DNA from: Xanthomonas indica
Lineage (GTDB): Bacteria > Pseudomonadota > Gammaproteobacteria > Xanthomonadales > Xanthomonadaceae
Reading direction: 5' to 3'
Assembly: GCF_040529045.1 (NCBI RefSeq)
Contig: NZ_CP131914.1
Coordinates: 1,410,501-1,474,500, forward strand
Length of the DNA stretch: 64,000 bases
Made by a program: the position numbers and the translations under genes. The notes below the pieces were generated by a model. That model did not search any database. It was given only the letters and a program-made list of their open reading frames with translations, and was not told where the DNA came from. Below are positions 44,885-51,771 of this stretch, one piece after another (positions within the stretch are counted from its first letter, which is position 1; every line of letters begins with the position of its first letter).

Positions 44885-45457
44885 TCAGCTGATCGCACGC
44901 GCGCGACGCAGATCCGCCTGCCACAGGCGCAATCCGTACACCGCCAGCACCACGAATCCGGCGTACAGCGCCGCGGTGGGGTACAGCCCCTTGTACAGGA
45001 ACACGCCGACGTAGACGCAGTCCAGCACGATCCACAGGCCCCAGTTGGCGATGCGCTTGCGCGCGGCCCAGACGCTGGCGACCACGCTGAACGCCGACAG
45101 CGCGGCATCCAGCCACGGCAGCGCCGCATCGGTGTGCCGGTGCATCCACCAGCCCAGCAGCACCGCGCCGGCGGCGCCGGCCAGCACCGAGCGCAGCCCT
45201 TCGGCCCACGGCAGCGGCCCGACCTGGACCTTGCCGTCGTCGCCGAGCCCTTTGCTCCAGCGCCACCAGCCGTAGCCCTGCAGGACCACGTACAGGCCCT
45301 GCAGCAGCATGTCCGAATACAGCTTCCACTGATAGAACAGCCACGCGTACAGCAGCACCGCGACCACGTTGACCGGCCAGCACCAGCGCACCCGCCGCGC
45401 GGTCAGCCACACACCCACGACGTTGACCAGCACGGCGAGCAGTTCGAGGGGAGACAT
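44885..45457 (-). CDS. pnuC: PnuC-family vitamin/nucleoside permease
   Basis: Inner-membrane facilitator of 190 residues. The PnuC family takes up nicotinamide riboside, and close relatives (PnuT, PnuX) take up thiamine or riboflavin. Family features: LLAVLVNVVGVWLTARRVRW, CWPVNVVAVLLYAWLFYQWK, YSDMLLQGLYVVLQGYGWWR (W-x-x-W-type substrate region), and NWGLWIVLDCVYVGVFLYKG. About seven membrane helices are present. The ATG at 45457 follows GGGG. It sits between a TonB-dependent receptor and a GntR regulator on the same strand, which fits a two-membrane uptake path. Substrate specificity cannot be read from the sequence. Confidence 0.9.
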   Translation of the reverse strand: MSPLELLAVLVNVVGVWLTARRVRWCWPVNVVAVLLYAWLFYQWKLYSDMLLQGLYVVLQGYGWWRWSKGLGDDGKVQVGPLPWAEGLRSVLAGAAGAVLLGWWMHRHTDAALPWLDAALSAFSVVASVWAARKRIANWGLWIVLDCVYVGVFLYKGLYPTAALYAGFVVLAVYGLRLWQADLRRARAIS

Positions 45458-45469
45458 GGTGGGGTGGCC

Positions 45470-45498
45470 GGGATTGGGGAGTGGGGATTCTGGATGGG
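45470..45498. repeat. Heptamer array arm, left
   Basis: GGGATTGGGGAGTGGGGATT and on; complementary to the arm at 45944-45973, so the two could be the arms of one element later split by other repeats. Confidence 0.7.
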
Positions 45499-45533
45499 AT
45501 GTGGTGCGCGAGCGCGTTGCATCGCGCGCGTTT

Positions 45534-45599
45534 GTAGGAGCGGCTTCAGCCGCGACAAGCATTACCAGGAACGCCCGTCGCGGCTGAAGCCGCTCCCAC
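45534..45599. repeat. REP-like palindrome
   Basis: The arms at 45534-45556 and 45577-45599 begin GTAGGAGCGGCTTCAGCCGC and end GCGGCTGAAGCCGCTCCCAC. It is the same family as 5406-5473, with one changed base near the tip. Confidence 0.85.
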
Positions 45600-45600
45600 A

Positions 45601-45717
45601 CGGGCTTGCGGCAAGCCCGCCGGGTGCACTGTGGGAGGGACTTCAGTCCCGACGCATTGCGCCACCGGAACGCATGCCACTTCGCGCGTCGCGGCTGCAT
45701 GCCAGTTGACTCCCACA
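45601..45717. repeat. Dispersed ~120-bp repeat, copy 2
   Basis: It matches 43843-43961 over almost its full length, with scattered substitutions. It includes GGCTTGCGGCAAGCCC, GTGGGAGGGACTTCAGTCCC and CAGTTGACTCCCACA. Confidence 0.85.
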
Positions 45718-45885
45718 TTGGTCATCCGCGTGGCTTGTGTTCGAGAGGGGACACGAATGGATGAAGTCATGGTGGATCCGGAGAACAGGGTCAAGCGCTT
45801 TTTGCGAGCGAAGAAGACAGTGTTTGTTGAAGGAGCAGCGCTTGCCCCACTGTGGGGATCAGCCGTAACCCGTTAGCAACAGCGC

Positions 45886-45973
45886 GTCGCGGCTGAAGCC
45901 GCTCCTACACAGGCGACGCGCCATGTTCCGCTTTTGGCTTTTACCAATCCCGAATCCCGATTCCCCAATCCCC
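45886..45973. repeat. REP arm and right heptamer arm
   Basis: The REP arm GTCGCGGCTGAAGCCGCTCC starts at 45886. The heptamer arm CCAATCCCGAATCCCGATTC (45944-45973) ends 5 bp before the stop codon of the TonB receptor gene. Confidence 0.75.
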
Positions 45974-45978
45974 GCTAT

Positions 45979-48159
45979 TCAAAAATCGAACTGCACCGCC
46001 AACCGCGCCGTCCGCGGCGCACCCAGGAACAGGTAGTCGTCGCCTTCGTAGGCGCCGACATCGCGCCAGTAACGCTTGTCGGTGAGGTTGTCCACGCTCA
46101 GCCGCAGCGTGGTCGGCACAGCGCCCAGCCGCGTCGCGTAGCGGGCGCCCAGGGTGTAGACGCTGTAGCCGCCGACGGCGACCTGGCCGCTGCGATCGGC
46201 GTACTTGGCGCCGCTGTACTGCGCGCCGCCCAGCAGCGCCAGGCCGTTGATGCCGGGCACGTCCCAGGTGGCCTGCGCGCTGGCGCGCAAGCGCGGCACG
46301 TTCAACGCCTGGTGGCCTTCGTCGCCCGGCGTGCCGGTGTCCTCGGCGCGCGCGCGGATGCCGGCGACGCTGGCCTGCAGGTGCAGGCCGGCGCCGAGCG
46401 TGCCGGCGGCGGACAGTTCGATGCCGCGGTTGTGCAGGCGGCCCTGCTGCACGAACAGGAAGCTGCCGTCGGCCTGCGGTTGCGCGTACTGGTACGCCTG
46501 GCGCATGTCGAACAGCGCCGCGCCCAGGGTCACGCCGTCGCGCTCGTACTTCATGCCGGCCTCGCGCTGGTAGGCGCTGGTGGGGGCGAGGATGCTGTCG
46601 GCGTTGCTGGCGAACCAGGGCGCGGTGCCGCCCGGGGCCAGGCCCTTGGCGAAGCTGGCGTACAGCGACAGCGAGGGCTGCACCTTGAACAGCAGCGCCG
46701 CCTGCGGCAGAAACACGGAGCGACGGGTGCGCCGGGTCAGGGTGCCGTCGCGGTCCCAGGCGCGTTCGTCGTAGCGCACCTGGCGCGCGCCCAGCAGCAG
46801 CTGCCAGGCATCGCCGATGCCGATGCGGTCACTGGCCAACAGGGCGGTCTGCGCGCTGTCCAGACGCCGGCGCTTGGGGCCGAGGACGGCGTCGGCCGGT
46901 GCCAGCAGCGGCGGATCGGCGTCGATGTTGCCGCTGCCGATCATTTCATTGATCGAGCCGTGGCGGTCGATGGTGCGATGCAGATAGTCGACGCCGACCT
47001 GGAACTGGTGCTGCAACACGCCGGTGCTGGCGCTGCCGCTGGCGATCGCCTGCAGTTCGTCGTTGCGGCGGCTGTCGGCGGGGCTGCGGTAGTCGTAGAT
47101 GTCGTAGTCGCCTTCGCGGCTGAAGTGATTGGGCACGGCGTCGCCGGCGCAGCTGGCCGCGCCGTAGCAGCCCCAGGCGAAGCTGGAGTAATCGTCGATC
47201 AGGGCGCGGCTGTGCGACGCGGCGACATGCACGTTCCAGGCGTCGCTGAAGCGGTATTCGTAGCGCACCTGTGCATTCAGTGCCTCGATGCCGACCGGCC
47301 TGGACCACGGCTGGTAGGCGAGCAGGCGATGCACCGACACCCCGCTCGGCAGCTGCGTGCCGCCGAGCAACTGGTAGCCCGGCACCGAACGCTGCTGGCG
47401 GTCCTGGTACTCCACGTCCAGCTGCAGGGCCGACTGCGGATCGATGTTCCAGTCCGCGGCCAGCGACAGGAAGTTGCGGTGCCCGTCGGCGTGATCGACA
47501 TGGCTGCGCAGCGTCTCGTGCGCGGCGTTGACGCGCAGGCCGAACTGGCGCTCGCTGCCGAACCAGTCGCCCAGGTCCACCGCCGCGCCGCGGCTGCCGT
47601 CGTCGTCGCCGCTCAGCACCAGGCTGCGCACGTGCTGCGGGCGCTTGGTCTGGTAGTCGATCACCCCGGCTGGGGTGGTGATGCCGGACAGCACCCCGGA
47701 CAGGCCCTTGAGCACCTGCACCTGCTCCTTGTTCTCCAGCGCCACGTTCTGTTCGCCGGCGATGGTCAGGCCGTTGATGCGGTAGCTGTTGGCCGCATCG
47801 AGCGAATAGCCGCGGACCAGGAAGTTCTCGTAGTAGCCGATCGGCGCGTAGCTGTCGCCGACCGCGGCGTCGGCGCGCAGCACCTCGCTGAGCACGCGCA
47901 CCTGGCGGTCGGCCAGCTGGGTGCGGTCGATGGTGTCGATCGCCATCGGCGTGTCCAGCAGCGGCGCGTCGCCGTAGCCGCTCAGGCTGCTGCGGTTGTG
48001 CGGCTGGCGGCCCTGCACGTTGACCGCGTCCAGTTCGACCGGGGTCTGCGCGGCGGCGGATGCCGGCGCATCGTCGGCGGCCAGGGCCGGCAGCGGCAGG
48101 GCGATGGCCAGGCCCAGCGCAAGCGCGTGCGGGGTGGGGAAGCGGCGGGTGGGAAGCAT
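45979..48159 (-). CDS. TonB-dependent outer-membrane receptor
   Basis: Energised outer-membrane transporter of 726 residues. The signal peptide is ALALGLAIALPLPALAA. The plug domain covers about residues 50-180 (TPMAIDTIDRTQLADRQVRV, NSYRINGLTIAGEQNVALEN, EQVQVLKGLSGVLSGITTPA). A 22-strand barrel follows and ends in aromatic AVQFDF, the outer-membrane targeting signature. By sequence it looks like the siderophore-receptor subgroup, but its neighbours (PnuC permease and small-molecule kinase) suggest a vitamin or nucleoside as the real ligand. The ATG at 48159 starts MLPTRRFPTPHALALG. It lies 104 bp downstream of the kinase gene. Confidence 0.93.
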   Translation of the reverse strand: MLPTRRFPTPHALALGLAIALPLPALAADDAPASAAAQTPVELDAVNVQGRQPHNRSSLSGYGDAPLLDTPMAIDTIDRTQLADRQVRVLSEVLRADAAVGDSYAPIGYYENFLVRGYSLDAANSYRINGLTIAGEQNVALENKEQVQVLKGLSGVLSGITTPAGVIDYQTKRPQHVRSLVLSGDDDGSRGAAVDLGDWFGSERQFGLRVNAAHETLRSHVDHADGHRNFLSLAADWNIDPQSALQLDVEYQDRQQRSVPGYQLLGGTQLPSGVSVHRLLAYQPWSRPVGIEALNAQVRYEYRFSDAWNVHVAASHSRALIDDYSSFAWGCYGAASCAGDAVPNHFSREGDYDIYDYRSPADSRRNDELQAIASGSASTGVLQHQFQVGVDYLHRTIDRHGSINEMIGSGNIDADPPLLAPADAVLGPKRRRLDSAQTALLASDRIGIGDAWQLLLGARQVRYDERAWDRDGTLTRRTRRSVFLPQAALLFKVQPSLSLYASFAKGLAPGGTAPWFASNADSILAPTSAYQREAGMKYERDGVTLGAALFDMRQAYQYAQPQADGSFLFVQQGRLHNRGIELSAAGTLGAGLHLQASVAGIRARAEDTGTPGDEGHQALNVPRLRASAQATWDVPGINGLALLGGAQYSGAKYADRSGQVAVGGYSVYTLGARYATRLGAVPTTLRLSVDNLTDKRYWRDVGAYEGDDYLFLGAPRTARLAVQFDF

Positions 48160-48263
48160 GCGGAACGACCTCGGGCAAACGAAACGAAAGAGGGAAGCGG
48201 CAGCGCCGCGCGGCGTGCGCGCGGCAGCCGTGACGGCGGATGGGGCGGGGTGGATGCGACGGT

Positions 48264-49415
48264 TCATGGCGCGGCCGCGGCGCGCCGCCGCAGGTGCCGC
48301 AGCAGGCGCTGGCCTTCGCGCTCGCCGTACCAGGTGGCGTGGCCGAGCAGGTAGCGGCGGTAGGCGATCTCGGCGTGCGTGTCCGAACCGGTGATGCCGG
48401 CGAAGTAGTCGATCTCGCTGAGCGCGAAGTCGGCATGCACCAGCGGCAGCAGCGCGGTCAGCAAGCGCAGTTGCGCCGCGTCCAGCGGCAGCAGGGTGGC
48501 GTAGCCGTGCAGCAGCGCATCGAGCTGGTCGAGTTCGGCGACCGCTTCGCCGCCGTCGTCCAGTTGCAGCCACGGGATCAGGTTGCGTTCGATCGCGGTG
48601 GCCAGGTCGAACAGGGCGAAGGTCCGGTCGGCCAGGCCGAAATCGAACGCCGCGCTGACCGTGCTGGTGGCGCCGTGGCCGCGCCACAGCAGGTTGGAGG
48701 CGTGCCAGTCGCCATGCGTCCACAGCGCCGGCGGCGGCGCCTGCAGCAGCGGCCACGCCTGCGCGTGCCAGGGCAGCAGGTGCGCGCGCAGGTCGTCCTG
48801 CCAGTCGTGCCGCTGCAGCCATGTCGCCAGCGCCGGGCGCCGCGCGAGATCCTGCTGCAGCGCCTGCACCGGCTGCGGCTGGGCGAACAGGCGCAGGTTG
48901 GCGACCAGCACGGTGGTGCTGCGCGGGGGCGCGGTGTAGCCGGCGGCGGCGCGATGCAGTGCCGCCAGCGCGCGGCCGGCGGCGGCGGCATGGGTGGTGT
49001 CGGCGAACGGCGTCCACGACACCGCCTCACGGTAGCGGTCCTCGCCGTCGCCGGCGCGCATCACCTCGTAGGTCCAGTGGCCGCGCCGCACCGCGCTGGC
49101 GCCGTCGCGGTCGCGCAGCACCTCCGGCACCGGCACGCCGTGCGCGCGCAGGTGGGCGATGAAGGCGTGTTCCTCGCCCAGCGCGTGCAGGTCGCGCACG
49201 CGGCGGTGGTGGCGCTTGACGAACAGCGTGCCGGCCGCGGTCTCCACCTCCGCCGCCGCGGAGAACGGGCGCGGGCTGTGCCAGCGCAGTGCGCGCAGCT
49301 GGCCGGGCAAGGCGTACTGCTGCAGCAGCGCCTCCACCTCGCCGTCGGACAGCGGCGGCCAGTCGGCAGCCACGGTCTGCAGGCCCATGCCGTGCATCTG
49401 GTGGCGCGCGCTCAT
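48264..49415 (-). CDS. APH-fold small-molecule kinase
   Basis: Cytoplasmic phosphotransferase of the aminoglycoside/choline/thiamine kinase superfamily, 383 residues. The N-lobe has TLFVKRHHRRVRDL, with the ATP-binding Lys. The catalytic loop is H234-G-D236-x4-N241 in THGDWHASNLLW. The metal site lies in AFDFGLADR. It is the first gene of the minus-strand cluster with the TonB receptor, pnuC and gntR, so its substrate is probably the imported compound, trapped by phosphorylation (ThiK, a thiamine kinase, belongs to this superfamily). It might instead phosphorylate another alcohol. The ATG is at 49415; a second ATG 27 bp inside is also possible. Confidence 0.88.
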   Translation of the reverse strand: MSARHQMHGMGLQTVAADWPPLSDGEVEALLQQYALPGQLRALRWHSPRPFSAAAEVETAAGTLFVKRHHRRVRDLHALGEEHAFIAHLRAHGVPVPEVLRDRDGASAVRRGHWTYEVMRAGDGEDRYREAVSWTPFADTTHAAAAGRALAALHRAAAGYTAPPRSTTVLVANLRLFAQPQPVQALQQDLARRPALATWLQRHDWQDDLRAHLLPWHAQAWPLLQAPPPALWTHGDWHASNLLWRGHGATSTVSAAFDFGLADRTFALFDLATAIERNLIPWLQLDDGGEAVAELDQLDALLHGYATLLPLDAAQLRLLTALLPLVHADFALSEIDYFAGITGSDTHAEIAYRRYLLGHATWYGEREGQRLLRHLRRRAAAAP

Positions 49416-49823
49416 GCGCGTGTCTCGCGGTGGTGGTGCGCCCGGGCGCGCCGCATGCTGGTCGCGCGATGCGCACCGTCGCGGCGGCTGTGCGCGGCTG
49501 GTCTAGACCAGAGGCGGGGAGGCCTGGGGCAGGGCCCGGTCGCACGATCGGGAGCGGGGACGGTGGCGCCGCCGGCGTCTCGGCATGCGCGCGGGCTCAG
49601 GCGGCGCGCGCGGTCTGCGGGGTGGGGCGGCAGCCTGGGACAGGAAACAACGCTGACCGGCATCTGCACTGGGCGAAGGAAAGGACACGGATCGCTCCGT
49701 CTCCCGCGCGTGCGGGCCGCAAACGGCCGCGCAGTGCACGGGGCGCAGAGTATGCGCGGCAATCGCCGCCGCCGCCATGCCTGCTGCGCGCGTGGCGGGC
49801 GGCGCATGCGGGATAATCGGCGG
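49416..49823. other. Divergent intergenic region between the kinase and EPS-type genes
   Basis: About 408 bp. It holds the operator-like palindrome at 49498-49511 and otherwise GC-rich sequence without a recognised gene. It must contain the promoters for both divergent units. Confidence 0.7.
49498..49511. promoter_or_regulatory. GntR/HutC-type operator palindrome CTGGTCTAGACCAG
   Basis: A perfect 14-bp palindrome 83 bp upstream of the kinase start. It contains TGGTCTAGACCA, the core of the site bound by DasR/NagR-class HutC regulators (DasR consensus ACTGGTCTAGACCACT). The cluster's own GntR/UTRA protein is the natural candidate to bind it. I saw no second copy in the window. Confidence 0.7.
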
Positions 49824-50669
49824 ATGAGCGAACAGCAGATAGCCGTGGTGGTGGTGACCTACGAGAGCGGCAGCACCATCGATGCCTGTCTGCAGCGGCT
49901 GCGCGCGGCCGCCGAGGTGGCGCAGATCCGGGTGGTCGACAACGCCTCGCGCGACGACACCCTGGCGGTGGTGCAGCGGCATGCGCTGGACGATGCGCGG
50001 GTGCGCTTCATCGCCAATCCCGACAATCCCGGCTTCGCCACCGCCTGCAATCAGGGGGCCGCGGCCAGCGATGCGCCATGGCTGGCCTTCGTCAATCCCG
50101 ACCTGATGGTCGAGCCCGACACCCTGGCGCAGTTGCGCGCACAGGCCGCCGCGCTCGGCGAGGCGCTGCTGGGCGTGGAGCAGGTCGACGAACACGGCCG
50201 CGCCGACGCCGCGGTGCGGCGCCGCGACCCGGACTTCGCGGCGATGCTGCGGCATCCGCTGGCCGGCTCGCGGCTGGCGCTGGCGGCCGACCCGGCGCAG
50301 CCGCTGCAGCCGGTGCCGGCGCTGTCCGGCGCGCTGATGCTGTTGCCGCGCGCGCTGTTTGTGCGCATCGGCGGTTGGGACGCCGGCTATCGGCTGCATG
50401 CCGAAGACCTGGACCTGTGCCGCCGGGTCCGCCAGGCCGGGGCCACGGTGGCGGTGCTGAACACCCTGCGCGTGCTGCATGTACGCGGCGTGTCCAGCCG
50501 CAAGCGGCCGTGGTTCGTCGAGTGGCACAAGCACCGCGGGCTGTGGCGCTACTTCCGCAAGTTCGAGGCGCCCAGCCGGGCGTGGCCGGTGCGGGCGGCG
50601 GTGTGGGCGGTGATCTGGCTGCACGCCTGGGTCACCTTCGCCCGGTTGTGCTGGCGGCGCCCAGGCTGA
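49824..50669 (+). CDS. Family 2 glycosyltransferase
   Basis: A cytoplasmic or membrane-peripheral sugar transferase of 281 residues. The GT-A domain shows AVVVVTYESGSTIDACLQRL, IRVVDNASRDDTLAVVQRH, NPDNPGFATACNQGAAASDA and the metal motif region WLAFVNPDLMVEPD (NPD in DxD position). HAEDLDLCRRVRQAG is the ED motif typical of rhamnosyltransferase-like GT2 enzymes. It ends with a hydrophobic segment (AAVWAVIWLHAWVTFARLC). The ATG is at 49824. It precedes the putative exopolysaccharide genes by 149 bp and may belong with them. Confidence 0.88.
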   Translation: MSEQQIAVVVVTYESGSTIDACLQRLRAAAEVAQIRVVDNASRDDTLAVVQRHALDDARVRFIANPDNPGFATACNQGAAASDAPWLAFVNPDLMVEPDTLAQLRAQAAALGEALLGVEQVDEHGRADAAVRRRDPDFAAMLRHPLAGSRLALAADPAQPLQPVPALSGALMLLPRALFVRIGGWDAGYRLHAEDLDLCRRVRQAGATVAVLNTLRVLHVRGVSSRKRPWFVEWHKHRGLWRYFRKFEAPSRAWPVRAAVWAVIWLHAWVTFARLCWRRPG

Positions 50670-50719
50670 ACGAAATCTGCCGCGTTGCGCGCGCGTGCGG
50701 CATGGCAACATAAATTCGC

Positions 50720-50725
50720 TATATT
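50720..50725 (+). promoter_or_regulatory. Candidate -10 box for the exopolysaccharide module
   Basis: TATATT lies in the only AT-rich patch upstream of the outer-membrane protein gene, about 99 bp before its start. No good -35 was found at proper spacing. Confidence 0.25.
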
Positions 50726-50818
50726 GGGAAGTGCGTCACTTAACAAATGGCGTGTTCCGCCGATCACCCCTGAACCGTGCCCGCTTTCTGGTTCGGGGGC
50801 CCCACCAGGAACTCAACC

Positions 50819-51769
50819 ATGCTTGATCTCGACGGCGTGCGCTCGCGCACCCACGCGCGCGCCTGCGCGTCCGCTGTGCCTATGGCCGCTGCCGGCAGCG
50901 CCACGCCTGCGCGCCGCGCGCGGCTGGCACTGGCCCTGCTCGCGCTGGCGGCCGGCCCCTGCTACGCCAGCGCCTGGGTCGACGAGGCCGGCCACGGGCT
51001 GGTGATCCTCAAGGCCAGCCATACCGACGGCGGCGCGGTGTTCAACAGCCACGGCCAGTCCGGCAACTTCCCCGACGCCGGGCGCAGCCGCCAGGACCAG
51101 CTCAATCTCTACGGCGAATACGCGCTGAGCTCGGACCTGACCCTGGTCGGCAATTTCTATTTCAGCAAGGTCGGCTACCGCAACGACAGCGGCTACGGCG
51201 ACCGCCACAGAAGCGGCTGGTCCGACCAGGAAATCGGCCTGCGCTACCGGCTCGACCCGGATGGCCGCGACGGTCCCTGGCAGGGCGCGTTGCAGGTGCT
51301 GGCGCTGGTGCCCGCCTATGCGCGCCAGCGCGACGGCGCGCGGCCGGCGCTGGGCCAGGGCGACTACGGCGCCGAGTTGCGCTACAGCGTCGGCCGCGGC
51401 TACCGCCTGGGCGAGCACGACGGCTATGTCGACCTGGGCACGGCGGTGCGCCTGCGCGGCGGCGACGCCTCCGACGAGGCGCGGCTGGACGTGTCCAGCG
51501 GCCTGGCGCTGGCGCCGCGCTGGATGCTGATCGGCGAGTTCAACGTGATCCAGAGCCTGGGCAACGGCAAGGGCCCGAACCGGATCTACGCGCCCGGCGA
51601 CAACACGCCGATCCGCGGCAACAACTTCGATTTCAGCAAGCTGCAGGCCTCGGTGCTGTACACGCTGCCCGGCGGCACGCAGCTGCAGCTCGGCTACCAG
51701 CAGCCGGTGGCCGGGCGCAACACCGGCGGCGCGGGCGGCCCGTTCGTGGCCGCCTGGTGGCGGTTCTAG
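50819..51769 (+). CDS. Outer-membrane beta-barrel protein of the exopolysaccharide module
   Basis: A predicted exported barrel of up to 316 residues. A hydrophobic signal segment ARLALALLALAAGPCYASA is preceded by a long leader if ATG 50819 is used; the ATG at 50882 gives a normal-length signal peptide and may be the true start. The mature part is rich in alternating strands (QLNLYGEYALSSDLTLVGNF, EIGLRYRLDPDG, ASVLYTLPGGTQLQLGYQQP) and ends in WWRF, a terminal aromatic typical of outer-membrane proteins. It may form the export pore or an accessory barrel for the polymer made by the next gene, which it overlaps or abuts. Confidence 0.75.
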   Translation: MLDLDGVRSRTHARACASAVPMAAAGSATPARRARLALALLALAAGPCYASAWVDEAGHGLVILKASHTDGGAVFNSHGQSGNFPDAGRSRQDQLNLYGEYALSSDLTLVGNFYFSKVGYRNDSGYGDRHRSGWSDQEIGLRYRLDPDGRDGPWQGALQVLALVPAYARQRDGARPALGQGDYGAELRYSVGRGYRLGEHDGYVDLGTAVRLRGGDASDEARLDVSSGLALAPRWMLIGEFNVIQSLGNGKGPNRIYAPGDNTPIRGNNFDFSKLQASVLYTLPGGTQLQLGYQQPVAGRNTGGAGGPFVAAWWRF

Positions 51770-51771
51770 CC

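Larger units (their letters stand above)
45458..45978. other. Repeat-rich gap between the TonB receptor gene and pnuC
   Basis: About 520 bp. From left: heptamer arm (45470-45498), REP palindrome (45534-45599), dispersed ~120-bp repeat (45601-45717), unique sequence, a REP arm (45886-45908) and the complementary heptamer arm (45944-45973). No gene was recognised. Confidence 0.85.

Noticed and set aside
49416-49823. Thiamine riboswitch controlling the kinase/receptor cluster
   Set aside because: No CTGAGA-type THI core was found on either strand; the GntR operator explains regulation better.
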